The position numbers were made by a program, and so were the translations under genes. DNA of 64,000 nt from an uncultured Alphaproteobacteria bacterium. GTDB lineage: Bacteria; Pseudomonadota; Alphaproteobacteria; GCA-2731375. The notes under the pieces are model-generated. The model was not told the origin of the DNA and did no database searches. It was given only the letters and a program-made list of their open reading frames with translations. The stretch lies in assembly GCA_951812805.1 (NCBI GenBank), contig CATOSZ010000005.1, positions 372,001 to 436,000 on the forward strand, given 5' to 3'. Positions 1 through 7,565 of this stretch are shown in pieces. Position 1 is the first letter of the stretch. Every line of letters begins with the position of its first letter.

Positions 1-45
1 TTTGTAAACCTCAGGTCGGGGGTTCGAGTCCCTCCGCCGGCACCA
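1..45 (+). tRNA. tRNA-Thr(UGU), 3' half, cut by the window edge
   Basis: The first base is position 32 of a tRNA. The anticodon loop reads TTTGTAA, giving anticodon UGU (Thr). A five-base variable loop follows, then a T-arm with GGGGG pairing CCCTC around loop TTCGAGT. The acceptor 3' strand CGCCGGC, discriminator A and an encoded CCA end at base 45. The D-arm and 5' acceptor strand lie upstream of the window. The anticodon is read directly; Thr identity also agrees with familiar alphaproteobacterial tRNA-Thr(UGU) sequences. Confidence 0.93.
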
Positions 46-115
46 TGATTTCCCACACAGCGGCAGTGCCACGATCGAGATGGGGGCGGCCGCCGGGACG
101 CCCGACCTCGACCGC

Positions 116-130
116 TTAAGCCCTTCTTAA
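116..130. promoter_or_regulatory. candidate CtrA-binding box (TTAA-N7-TTAA)
   Basis: TTAAGCCCTTCTTAA matches the alphaproteobacterial CtrA full-site consensus TTAA-N7-TTAA exactly. It lies 50 bp upstream of the ATG of the first gene of the carbohydrate cluster, between that gene and the tRNA. A second such box occurs at 40470. The sequence match is observed; binding by a cell-cycle regulator is inference. Confidence 0.5.
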
Positions 131-179
131 CCGCGTCTGGTTACGCTTGCGCAGGGTTAACGGCCCGCCGGGGAGGCCC

Positions 180-803
180 ATGCGCATCGGTGTCGACTTC
201 GACAATACTCTCGCCTGTTACGACGAGCTGTTCGCGGCGTTGGCGAGCGAGGAAGGCCTGCTGTCGCGCACGCCGCCCGGCGGCAAGCGCGGGGTGCGCG
301 ATGCGGTTCGCAAGCTGCCGGACGGCGAGCTCGCCTGGCGCCGCCTCCAGGGCCTCGCCTATGGCCGCCACATGGCGCGGGCGACCTTGTTTCCAGGCGC
401 GGGCGAAACGCTTGCCCGCTGGCGGGGCGAGGGCGCGCGGATTTTCATCATCAGCCACAAGACCCGGGTCTCCGCCGACGATCCCCGCGGCGTGGACCTG
501 CGTCGCCAAGCCATGGCCTGGCTACGCGCGCACGATCTGGTGGGCGCGGAAACGGCACCGGTCCGCGCCGAGGACGTCTTCTTCAACGACAATCGCGCGG
601 ACAAGCTCGCGCGGATTGCGCGGCTCGGCTGCGACCTCTTCGTCGACGACCTGGAGGAGGTGTTTCGCGAACCCGCCTTTCCCCCCGCCACCGTGGCGGT
701 CCTGTTCGATCCGCACGGCACCACCACCGCCGCCGGCCCCTGGCATCGGATCGACGCCTGGTCCGAGCTGAACCGCAGGGAGGCCGCCGGTGCCGCCGCC
801 TGA
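180..803 (+). CDS. HAD-family hydrolase (small-molecule/sugar phosphatase), first gene of the carbohydrate cluster
   Basis: A 207-residue HAD-superfamily protein. Motif I is DFDNTL at residues ~6-11 (nucleophile and acid/base Asp pair), motif II is the Ser in FIISHKT, motif III is the Lys in NRADKLARI and motif IV is DLFVDDLEEV. ATG at 180 is preferred to the TTG at 147 given by the ORF track, because GGGGAGG precedes it and the HAD motif starts right after. The 3' end overlaps the next gene (GTG at 790) by 14 nt. Expected role is dephosphorylation of a sugar phosphate or related intermediate; the substrate cannot be read from sequence. Confidence 0.8.
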   Translation: MRIGVDFDNTLACYDELFAALASEEGLLSRTPPGGKRGVRDAVRKLPDGELAWRRLQGLAYGRHMARATLFPGAGETLARWRGEGARIFIISHKTRVSADDPRGVDLRRQAMAWLRAHDLVGAETAPVRAEDVFFNDNRADKLARIARLGCDLFVDDLEEVFREPAFPPATVAVLFDPHGTTTAAGPWHRIDAWSELNRREAAGAAA

Positions 804-1752
804 AGCCATCGCCGAAACCCTGTTGGGGGGCCGCGTCGGCCGGCTCGAACGGCTGCCGGGCGGCGGCAACAACCGGCTCTATCGTCTGCGGGCGGAGGAT
901 GGGCGCGACTTCGCCCTGAAGACCTACGCCCGCGACCGGGACGATGCCCGCGACCGGTTGGGAGCGGAGTTCGGCGGCCTCGACTTCCTCTGGTCCCGGG
1001 GCGAGCGGCGCGTGCCGCGCCCCATCGCCGCCGACAGAAGCGCAGGCGTCGCCCTCTACGACTGGATCGACGGCGAGGCGGTGACGACGCCCGGGCCGGC
1101 GGACCTCGCCGCCGTCGTCGATTTCGTCTCGGCGTTGCGCCGTGCCGGCGAAGCGCCGGAGGCCCGGGCCTTGCCGCTCGCCTCGGAGGCCTGCCTTTCC
1201 GGGCGCGAGATCCTGCGCCAGATCGCGGCCCGCCGCACGAGCCTCGGCGCCGTCGGCGACCCGGCGTTGCGTCGCTTTCTGCTGGAGCGTTTCGACCCGC
1301 TGCATGCCCGACTCGCAGGCCGGCTGCCCCTGGACCCCGAACCGGAGATCCCGCCCGAGGCGCGCCTGCTGTCGCCTTCCGACTTCGGCTTTCACAATGC
1401 GCTGCGCCGGCCGGACGGCGCCCTGGTCTTCCTCGACTTCGAATATTTCGGCTGGGACGATCCCGCCAAGCTGATCGCCGACTTCGAGCTGCACCCCGCC
1501 ATGGGCCTGAGCCCGGAGATGGCCCGCACCTTCCGCGCCGAGGTGCTGGCGCTGTTCCCCGACCAACCGGCGCTCGGCGCGCGCGTCGCGACGTTGCGCC
1601 CGCTCTTCGCGCTGCGCTGGAGCCTGATCGTGCTGAACCCCTTCCTTCCCCAGGGCCGGCGCCGGCAAGACTTTCTGGCGGACGGCGGCGCCCTGGACGT
1701 GCTGTGCCGGCGCCGCCTGGCGACGGCCGATGCCGTGCTTTCCCCGCTCTGA
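790..1752 (+). CDS. aminoglycoside-phosphotransferase-fold kinase
   Basis: A 320-residue APH/choline-kinase-fold protein. A glycine-rich loop (GGGNN, ~residues 24-28) precedes the likely ATP-binding Lys in FALKTY. The catalytic segment is a variant Brenner motif, SDFGFHN, and the metal-binding Asp is in LDFEYFGWDDP. GTG at 790 overlaps the HAD gene, indicating translational coupling. The family phosphorylates hydroxyls on sugars, choline or drugs. Here, between a phosphatase and a transketolase, a sugar or polyol substrate is more likely than antibiotic resistance; that is inferred from context. Confidence 0.75.
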   Translation: MPPPEAIAETLLGGRVGRLERLPGGGNNRLYRLRAEDGRDFALKTYARDRDDARDRLGAEFGGLDFLWSRGERRVPRPIAADRSAGVALYDWIDGEAVTTPGPADLAAVVDFVSALRRAGEAPEARALPLASEACLSGREILRQIAARRTSLGAVGDPALRRFLLERFDPLHARLAGRLPLDPEPEIPPEARLLSPSDFGFHNALRRPDGALVFLDFEYFGWDDPAKLIADFELHPAMGLSPEMARTFRAEVLALFPDQPALGARVATLRPLFALRWSLIVLNPFLPQGRRRQDFLADGGALDVLCRRRLATADAVLSPL

Positions 1753-1765
1753 CGAAAGGCTGCCC

Positions 1766-2638
1766 ATGATTCCCGAACCCCTTCGCATGCACCGCGAACT
1801 CGAGGCCCGCCTGGCGACGCCGCCACTGGACGAGCGTTCGCTGGCGCTCCGCCGTCTGGCCTTCCGCGGCATGGTCGGCGGCGAGCGCGGGCATCTCGGC
1901 TCCGCCTTTTCGGCGATCGAAATCCTGCGGGTGCTGTACGACGACATCATGGTGCACCGTGCCGATGAACCCGACTGGGCCTTGCGCGACCGGGCGATCC
2001 TCTCGAAGGGACATGGTTGCCTGGCGCTCTATGCCATCCTCGCCGATAGCGGTTATTTCCCGGCGGAGGAACTCGACCGCTTCTGCCATGTCGACGGCAT
2101 GCTCGGCGGTCATCCCGACGCGACCAAGGTGCCGGGCGTCGAGGCGTCGACCGGCGCGCTCGGCCACGGGCCGTCCATCGGCCTCGGCCTGGCGCTCGCG
2201 GCACGGATGAAGGCGGCGGTCTGGCGTGTCTTCGTCGTCACCGGCGACGGCGAGATCAACGAGGGCGCGGTCTGGGAAGCGGCGATGATGGCCGGCAAGC
2301 ACGGCCTCGACAACCTGACGATCATCGTCGACTACAATAAACACCAGTCCTACGCCGCCACGGCCGAGGTCCAGGACCTCGAACCCTTGGCGGCGAAGTG
2401 GGAAAGTTTCGGCTTCGCCGTCGGCGAGGTCGACGGGCATGACGTCGGCGAGTTGCGCCGCACGCTCACCTCCCTCCCCTTCAAGAGCGGTCGGCCGAGC
2501 GCGGTGATCGCCCATACCGTCAAGGGCAAGGGCGTCTCCTTCGCCGAGAACGACATGGCCTGGCATCACAAGTCGCGCCTCGCTCCGGATCAACTGGACG
2601 CGGTGTACGACGAACTCGGAGGGCGGCACGGTGCGTAA
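1766..2638 (+). CDS. transketolase, N-terminal (pyrophosphate-binding) subunit
   Basis: A 290-residue protein equal to the first third of a full transketolase. The TPP/Mg motif GDGEINEGAVWEAA and the following DYNKHQ are clear, as is GHLGSA near the N-terminus. ATG at 1766 is chosen over 1730 because it follows a purine-rich stretch and the family's N-terminal helix. The stop overlaps the start of the C-terminal subunit by 8 nt. Split transketolases of this type are common in secondary-metabolite and surface-sugar clusters rather than central metabolism. It would transfer two-carbon ketol units together with the next gene product. Confidence 0.88.
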   Translation: MIPEPLRMHRELEARLATPPLDERSLALRRLAFRGMVGGERGHLGSAFSAIEILRVLYDDIMVHRADEPDWALRDRAILSKGHGCLALYAILADSGYFPAEELDRFCHVDGMLGGHPDATKVPGVEASTGALGHGPSIGLGLALAARMKAAVWRVFVVTGDGEINEGAVWEAAMMAGKHGLDNLTIIVDYNKHQSYAATAEVQDLEPLAAKWESFGFAVGEVDGHDVGELRRTLTSLPFKSGRPSAVIAHTVKGKGVSFAENDMAWHHKSRLAPDQLDAVYDELGGRHGA

Positions 2639-3569
2639 AACCTGTCTGAACAGCGTCCTGGACCTGGCCCGGCGCGATGCCCGCGTGGTCTTCGTCGGCT
2701 CTGACCTCGGCGTCGGCACCCTGGACGCCTTTCGCGAAGAGCTGCCCGATCGCTTCTTCATGGAGGGGGTCGCCGAGCAGAACCTGATCGGCGTCGCCGC
2801 CGGCCTGGCGATGGAAGGCTACATCCCCTACGTCAACACCATCGCCACCTTCCTGACTCGGCGCTGCTATGAACAGGTCGCCGTCGACCTCTGCATGCAC
2901 CGCCTGCCCGTCCGCCTGATCGCCAACGGCGGCGGCCTGGTCTACGCCCCGCTCGGGCCCACCCACATGGCGATCGAGGACATGGGCATCATGCGGGCGC
3001 TGCCGAACATGACCGTCGTCGCGCCGTGCGACGCGGAAGAGATGGCCCGCTTCATGGAGAGCACGCTGGAGCTTCCCGGCCCCTGTTACATCCGCCTCGC
3101 CAAGGGCGGCGACCGGGTCGTGTCCGAGGCGGCGCACGGCTTCGAGATCGGCCAGGGCATCCAGCTTCGCCCCGAAGGCGAAGTGGCGCTGGTCGCCACC
3201 GGCATCGCCACGACGCGGGCGCTGGACGCGGCCGAGATCCTGACCGCGCAGGGAATCGAGGCGGGCGTCCTGCACCTGCATACGGTGAAGCCACTGGACG
3301 AAGCGCGTCTGCTGGATCTCGCCGGCCGGGCGCGGGCGGTCGTCACGATCGAGGAACACACCCTGGTCGGCGGCCTCGGCAGCGCCGTCGCGGATCTGCT
3401 GGTCGACCGCCTGCCCGGCACGGCGCCGCCGCTGTTGCGCCTCGGCCTGCCGGACGCCTTTCCCGCCAACTACGGTGGTCAGGACGATCTGCTGGCGCTG
3501 GCCGGCCTGACGCCCGAGGGCATCGCGGCATCGGTCGGGGACTTCCTCGATGCCAGACGGGCCGCCTGA
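2631..3569 (+). CDS. transketolase, C-terminal (pyrimidine-binding) subunit
   Basis: A 312-residue partner of the preceding subunit. EGVAEQNLIGVAAGLA contains the catalytic Glu that contacts the thiamin pyrimidine ring, and the C-terminal transketolase domain follows (VVTIEEHTLVGGLGSA at ~240-255). It starts with GTG at 2631 inside the upstream gene, so the two subunits are probably made in equal amounts. Its TGA overlaps the next ATG (TGATG). It presumably forms an alpha2beta2 enzyme making or breaking a ketose-phosphate backbone for the cluster product. Confidence 0.88.
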   Translation: MRKTCLNSVLDLARRDARVVFVGSDLGVGTLDAFREELPDRFFMEGVAEQNLIGVAAGLAMEGYIPYVNTIATFLTRRCYEQVAVDLCMHRLPVRLIANGGGLVYAPLGPTHMAIEDMGIMRALPNMTVVAPCDAEEMARFMESTLELPGPCYIRLAKGGDRVVSEAAHGFEIGQGIQLRPEGEVALVATGIATTRALDAAEILTAQGIEAGVLHLHTVKPLDEARLLDLAGRARAVVTIEEHTLVGGLGSAVADLLVDRLPGTAPPLLRLGLPDAFPANYGGQDDLLALAGLTPEGIAASVGDFLDARRAA

Positions 3570-4396
3570 TGCTGGCGCTGGATCGCTATCCGACGGGCTT
3601 TCTCCCGGACGAGGAGACGGCGCTGCATCGCCGCTTCCTGGCGGACGGCCACGTCATTATTCCCGTCGCCGACCCCGACCGGCTGGACCGGCTGCGGGCC
3701 GCCATCGCCGGCCTTGCCGCGCACCATCTCGATATCGCGATGCCGGAGGCGCCGGGCGATTTTCTCGATGCGATCCACACCCGGGTCGGCCCGGCGGCGC
3801 TGAACGGCTTCAAGCTCGCCGTCATCGAAGGGTTGCAGGCCGATGCCGGCGTCCGGCGCGACTATTTCGAGCTGGCCCGCCCGGCGCTGGAAGTCCTCGT
3901 CGGCAACGAGCTGGCGATGCAGCGCCGCCTCAACCTCTCGGTGCAGCTGCCGGGCGACGACAGCGCGCTGCTGCCGGTGCACGCCGACGTGTGGAACGGC
4001 GATTCCCCCTTCGAGGTCGTGGTTTGGCTGCCCCTGGTCGATTGCCACGGCAGCAAGAGCATGTTCCTGCTGCCGCCCGCCGCCCAGGCCCGCCACGAGG
4101 CCGATTTCCAGCGCTATTCCGAGGCGGGCACCGACGAGCTGTTCGCGGCGATCCGCGACGAGGTCGTCTGGCTGGACGTGCCCTACGGCACCGCCCTGCT
4201 GTTCAGCCAGAACCTGATGCACGGCAACATCGTCAACGGCGAGGCGGAGACCCGCTGGTCGCTCAACTGCCGGTTCAAGAGCCTGTTCTCGCCCTACGCC
4301 AGCAACCGGTTGGGGGAGTTCTTCGAGCCGATCACCATCCGCGCGGCCAGCCGCCTCGGCATGGCGCATCGCATGCCGGAGGATTTCGATGAGTGA
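3569..4396 (+). CDS. sporadic-carbohydrate-cluster 2OG-Fe(II) oxygenase
   Basis: A 275-residue protein of the 2-oxoglutarate/Fe(II) dioxygenase superfamily. The iron triad is visible as HADVWNG (HxD, ~133-135) and the distal His in NLMHGNIVNG, with Arg in ETRWSLNCRFK for 2OG binding. Its position, immediately before a LIC12192-type gene and overlapping it by 8 nt, matches the oxygenase family that accompanies that protein in 'sporadic carbohydrate clusters' (family naming from memory). It likely hydroxylates or oxidises the cluster's sugar. The start codon overlaps the transketolase stop, so the operon is tightly coupled. Confidence 0.8.
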   Translation: MLALDRYPTGFLPDEETALHRRFLADGHVIIPVADPDRLDRLRAAIAGLAAHHLDIAMPEAPGDFLDAIHTRVGPAALNGFKLAVIEGLQADAGVRRDYFELARPALEVLVGNELAMQRRLNLSVQLPGDDSALLPVHADVWNGDSPFEVVVWLPLVDCHGSKSMFLLPPAAQARHEADFQRYSEAGTDELFAAIRDEVVWLDVPYGTALLFSQNLMHGNIVNGEAETRWSLNCRFKSLFSPYASNRLGEFFEPITIRAASRLGMAHRMPEDFDE

Positions 4397-4805
4397 GGCC
4401 CTGGCCTTTCCCAACCGCCGTGGCCATCGCGGCTATATCGCCTCGCGCCCGGTGCGCGGCCAGATGTGGCCGCAGCACGTGCAGAACCTGGTGGTACGCG
4501 ACCACGCCCGCAAGCACGGCCTCGAGTTCCTGTTGAGCGCGACGGAATACGCCATGGGCGGCTGCTACATGAACCTGGAGGCGGTGCTGGCGGAACTCGA
4601 CAATCTGGAAGGCGTCATCCTGTTCTCCGTCCATATGCTGCCCAAGCGGGCGGAGCGGCGCTGGGAAATCTACGACCGGGTGCTGGGTGCCGGCTGCGAC
4701 CTGCACGGCGCGTTGGAGGGGCTGGTGATCCGGGACGGCGACGATTTGTTGCGGCTGGAGGACCTCCTCATCCTCGAGACCCTGACCGGGGAGACGAGCC
4801 CTTGA
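4389..4805 (+). CDS. LIC12192-family sporadic carbohydrate cluster protein
   Basis: A 138-residue protein recognised by RGYIASRPVRG at the N-terminus, PQHVQNLVVRD, EFLLSATEYAM at ~46-56 and a C-terminal region with LEGLVI. These are hallmarks of the LIC12192 family known from Leptospira surface-carbohydrate loci and scattered in other phyla. The molecular function is unknown. Its fold looks like a small soluble alpha/beta protein, with no signal peptide or membrane segment. It overlaps both neighbours (ATGAGTGA upstream, TTGA downstream), so it belongs to the same transcript. Confidence 0.82.
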   Translation: MSEALAFPNRRGHRGYIASRPVRGQMWPQHVQNLVVRDHARKHGLEFLLSATEYAMGGCYMNLEAVLAELDNLEGVILFSVHMLPKRAERRWEIYDRVLGAGCDLHGALEGLVIRDGDDLLRLEDLLILETLTGETSP

Positions 4806-5464
4806 GCTATGTCGATTTCGTCGGCCGCCTGCACACGGCGACGTCGCGCGACTACCTGGAGCGGGTAACGGCGCACGACAAGGCCGCCTGCGCCGAAGTG
4901 GCGCTTGGCTGGGGCGAGGACTATTGGGACGGCGCGCGGGAACACGGCTATGGCGGCTATCGCTATGACGGGCGCTGGCGCGTCGTCGCCGAGGCCATGG
5001 TGGCGCACTACGGCCTGGCGCCAGGCGCCCGCATCCTCGATGTCGGCTGCGGCAAAGGCTTTTTGCTGTACGAATTCACCCAGGTCCTGGAATCCGTCGA
5101 GGTCCACGGCATCGACATCTCCTGCTACGGGATCGAACACGCCAAGCCCGAGATCCGGGACCGGCTCGTCCACGGGCGGGCGAGCGCCCTGTCCTGGGAC
5201 GACGGCGCGTTCGATCTCGTCTACTCGATCAACACGCTGCACAACCTCTATAACCACGAGCTTCACAGCGCCGTCTGCGAGATGCAGCGCGTCGGCCGGG
5301 GGGCGAAGCACATCACCGTCGAATCCTACCGGAACGAGCGGGAGAAGGTGAACCTGCTCTATTGGCAGCTGACCTGCCGCGCCTTCCTGACGCCGCAGGA
5401 GTGGGAATTCGCCTTCGCCCAGGCCGGTTATGACGGCGACTACGGCTGCATCTATTTCGAGTGA
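4802..5464 (+). CDS. class I SAM-dependent methyltransferase (cluster methyltransferase 1)
   Basis: A 220-residue methyltransferase with SAM-binding motif I ILDVGCGKGF at ~77-86, an acidic residue after it (HGIDIS) and a motif-IV region FDLVYSINTLHNL. The TTG start at 4802 overlaps the previous stop (TTGA) and gives a normal-length protein; the ORF-track start at 4466 lies inside the LIC12192 gene and is an artefact. The C-terminus (NLLYWQLTCRAFLTPQEW) resembles methyltransferases of sugar clusters. O- or N-methylation of the cluster product is likely; the acceptor is unknown. Confidence 0.78.
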   Translation: MSYVDFVGRLHTATSRDYLERVTAHDKAACAEVALGWGEDYWDGAREHGYGGYRYDGRWRVVAEAMVAHYGLAPGARILDVGCGKGFLLYEFTQVLESVEVHGIDISCYGIEHAKPEIRDRLVHGRASALSWDDGAFDLVYSINTLHNLYNHELHSAVCEMQRVGRGAKHITVESYRNEREKVNLLYWQLTCRAFLTPQEWEFAFAQAGYDGDYGCIYFE

Positions 5465-5484
5465 CCGCCCAGGGAGACCCGCCC

Positions 5485-6165
5485 ATGAACGCCCGCACCC
5501 GGGAAGCCCAGTACGAGGACTGCCTGCGCGTCGCCGAGGACGCGGGCATCGCGCGCCTGGGCGTGATGAGCAACCAGGTCTGGCACGAGGATCCCAAGCG
5601 CCTGGCCTTCGTGCTGGCCCGCTACAAGTTCGTCGCCAAGATGCTGGCGGGGCGCAACCGGGTCCTGGAGGTCGGCTGCGCCGACGCCTTCGCCACCCGC
5701 ATCGTCCAGGCGGAGGTCGGCCACGTCACCGCCGTCGACCTCGACCCCGTGTTCATCGCCGACGCCGAGGGCCGCCGTCATGCCGACTGGCCGATGGACC
5801 TGCGGGTACACGACATGCTCTCGGGGCCCTTGGACGGTGGCTATGACGCCGCCTACAGCCTCGACGTGCTGGAACATATCGAGGCGGCGGCGGAGGATCG
5901 CTTCCTCGCCAATTTCGCCGCTTCCCTCAGGCCGGAGGGCGCCGCGATCATCGGGATGCCGTCACTCGCCAGCCAGGCCTACGCCTCGCCGCAAAGCCTC
6001 GCCGGTCATGTCAACTGCAAGGACGGCCCGGACCTGCAGGCGGTGCTGGCCCGCCATTTCACCCATGTCTTCGTCTTCTCGATGAACGACGAGGTGGTCC
6101 ACACCGGCTATTGGCCGATGGCGCACTACTATCTCGGCCTCTGCTGCGGCCCGAAGGCCCCGTGA
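5485..6165 (+). CDS. class I SAM-dependent methyltransferase (cluster methyltransferase 2)
   Basis: A 226-residue protein with motif I VLEVGCADAFATRI, an acidic residue in TAVDLDP and AAYSLDVLEHI as the post-motif segment. ATG at 5485 is preferred to GTG 5461 because AGGGAGACC lies 6-8 nt upstream. It is distinct from the preceding methyltransferase, so the pair probably modifies two positions or two intermediates. The C-terminal HTGYWPMAHYYLGLC is unusually aromatic. The end overlaps the next GTG start by 4 nt. Confidence 0.76.
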   Translation: MNARTREAQYEDCLRVAEDAGIARLGVMSNQVWHEDPKRLAFVLARYKFVAKMLAGRNRVLEVGCADAFATRIVQAEVGHVTAVDLDPVFIADAEGRRHADWPMDLRVHDMLSGPLDGGYDAAYSLDVLEHIEAAAEDRFLANFAASLRPEGAAIIGMPSLASQAYASPQSLAGHVNCKDGPDLQAVLARHFTHVFVFSMNDEVVHTGYWPMAHYYLGLCCGPKAP

Positions 6166-7049
6166 CCCCGGCACGGCGGATCCTGATCGTCGGCGGCGAT
6201 TCCGCCATCGGCGCCGCCGCCGCCGCCCGCCTCGAAGCGGACGGCCACGACGTCTGGTCGTCCACACGCCGGCCCGGGACCGATCATCCGTTCCTCGACC
6301 TCGCCACCTTCGGTTCGCCGGCGACGTCCTTGCCGGATGTCGACATGGCGATCATCGCCGCCGCCATCGCCCGGCTCGGCGCCTGCGCCGAAGATCCCGC
6401 GGCCACCACCGCGGTCAACGTCACCGGCACGCTGCACCTCGCCCGCCACCTCGCCGAACGCGGCACCCGGGTCCTGTTTCTGTCGAGCGACAAGGTGTTC
6501 GACGGCTGCGTGGCCCACCGTCCGCGCCAGGACCGGGCGGCACCAGAGACCGAGTATGGCCGCCAGAAGGCCCTCGCCGAGGCCGGGATCCGCGCGCTCG
6601 GACCACGCGGCGCGATCCTGCGCTTGGCCAAGGTGTTGGGGCCGGGCGAACCGCTGTTGGTCGATTGGACCCGCGCCTTGCGGCAAGGGCGCGAGATTCA
6701 GCCCTTCGCCGATATGTACCTGGCACCGGTGCCCCGCGATCTGGTGGCCGAGACCCTGGCTGCCATCGTCGCGGGCGGTGGCGGCGGCGTCTACCAGCTC
6801 TCCGGGCGGGAGGAGGTGAGCTACGGGGAGCTCGCGAGCCGTCTCGCCCGCCGGCTCGGCGTCTCGGCGGACCTGGTCCGGCCCCGTGCCGCAGATCCCC
6901 ATCAGTTTCCGTTCGAAGCCCGGCCGCGCCACAGTACCCTCGACATGACGCGCGAGGCCCGCGAATTCGCCCTCGCGCCGCCCGGCATCGACGAGACTCT
7001 GAACGCCTTGGTCGGCGGCTTGAACGGGCGCGCGGATCGATTAGGCTGA
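6162..7049 (+). CDS. NAD(P)-dependent sugar epimerase/reductase (RmlD-like extended SDR)
   Basis: A 295-residue Rossmann protein with ILIVGGDSAIG at the N-terminus and catalytic YGRQKALAEAG (YxxxK) at ~125. Its overall layout resembles dTDP-4-dehydrorhamnose reductase. GTG at 6162 overlaps the preceding TGA. It is the last gene of the overlapping series; the next gene starts 35 nt later with its own RBS. It could reduce a 4-keto sugar, consistent with a carbohydrate cluster, but no nucleotide-sugar-forming enzyme is present nearby. Confidence 0.76.
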   Translation: MTPARRILIVGGDSAIGAAAAARLEADGHDVWSSTRRPGTDHPFLDLATFGSPATSLPDVDMAIIAAAIARLGACAEDPAATTAVNVTGTLHLARHLAERGTRVLFLSSDKVFDGCVAHRPRQDRAAPETEYGRQKALAEAGIRALGPRGAILRLAKVLGPGEPLLVDWTRALRQGREIQPFADMYLAPVPRDLVAETLAAIVAGGGGGVYQLSGREEVSYGELASRLARRLGVSADLVRPRAADPHQFPFEARPRHSTLDMTREAREFALAPPGIDETLNALVGGLNGRADRLG

Positions 7050-7083
7050 CCGCTCGTTCCAGCACAGGCGGGAGATTGCCGAC

Positions 7084-7545
7084 ATGGCCACGACCCTCGA
7101 TCCCAACACCGTCGACGAGACCGTCGGCTCCTCCTATCCCGCGCCGTTCCGGGCTTCGACCGAAGGGCGGCGGGTGCGCCGGCTGACCGACGTGCTGGGG
7201 CTGACGAACTTCGCCGTCAACGTGGTCACGCTCGATCCCGGCGCCGCCTCCTCGCAGCGGCACTGGCATTCCAAGCAGGACGAATTCGTTCAGATTCTGG
7301 AGGGCGAGGCGACGCTGGTGAGCGATGCCGGCGAACAGCCGCTCGGCCCCGGCATGATGGCCGCCTTCCCGGCCGGCGACGGCGATGGCCACACGCTGGT
7401 GAACAACACGGCCACGCCCGTGGTCTTCCTGGTCGTCGGCGACCGCGCGCCCGGCGACCAATGTCACTATCCCGACATCGACCTGCATATGCGCGTCGGC
7501 GGCGGCAGCAACGGGTTTTTCCACAAGAGCGGTGCGCCTTACTGA
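7084..7545 (+). CDS. single-domain cupin protein
   Basis: A 153-residue protein with one cupin barrel. Cupin motif 1 is seen in RHWHSKQDEFVQILEGE (two His and a Glu as metal ligands, ~61-76), and motif 2 lies around FPAGDGDGHTLVN. There is no DNA-binding domain. Related stand-alone cupins act as metal-dependent isomerases, dioxygenases or small-molecule binders. It is 35 nt after the sugar cluster and 20 nt before an SMP-30 lactonase, so it may be the last member of the first operon or the first of the next. Confidence 0.75.
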   Translation: MATTLDPNTVDETVGSSYPAPFRASTEGRRVRRLTDVLGLTNFAVNVVTLDPGAASSQRHWHSKQDEFVQILEGEATLVSDAGEQPLGPGMMAAFPAGDGDGHTLVNNTATPVVFLVVGDRAPGDQCHYPDIDLHMRVGGGSNGFFHKSGAPY

Positions 7546-7565
7546 GGCGCGGGAGGAGACGAGCC

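Noticed and set aside
790-1752. Antibiotic-resistance aminoglycoside phosphotransferase
   Set aside because: It has only the kinase fold in common. The variant Brenner motif and its place inside a carbohydrate operon argue for a metabolic substrate.
359-2761. 800-aa minus-strand ORF (and the 455-aa ORF at 583-1950)
   Set aside because: Antisense shadow of the HAD, kinase and transketolase genes. It is Arg/Pro/Gly-rich with no domain, whereas the plus-strand frames carry clear motifs and overlaps.
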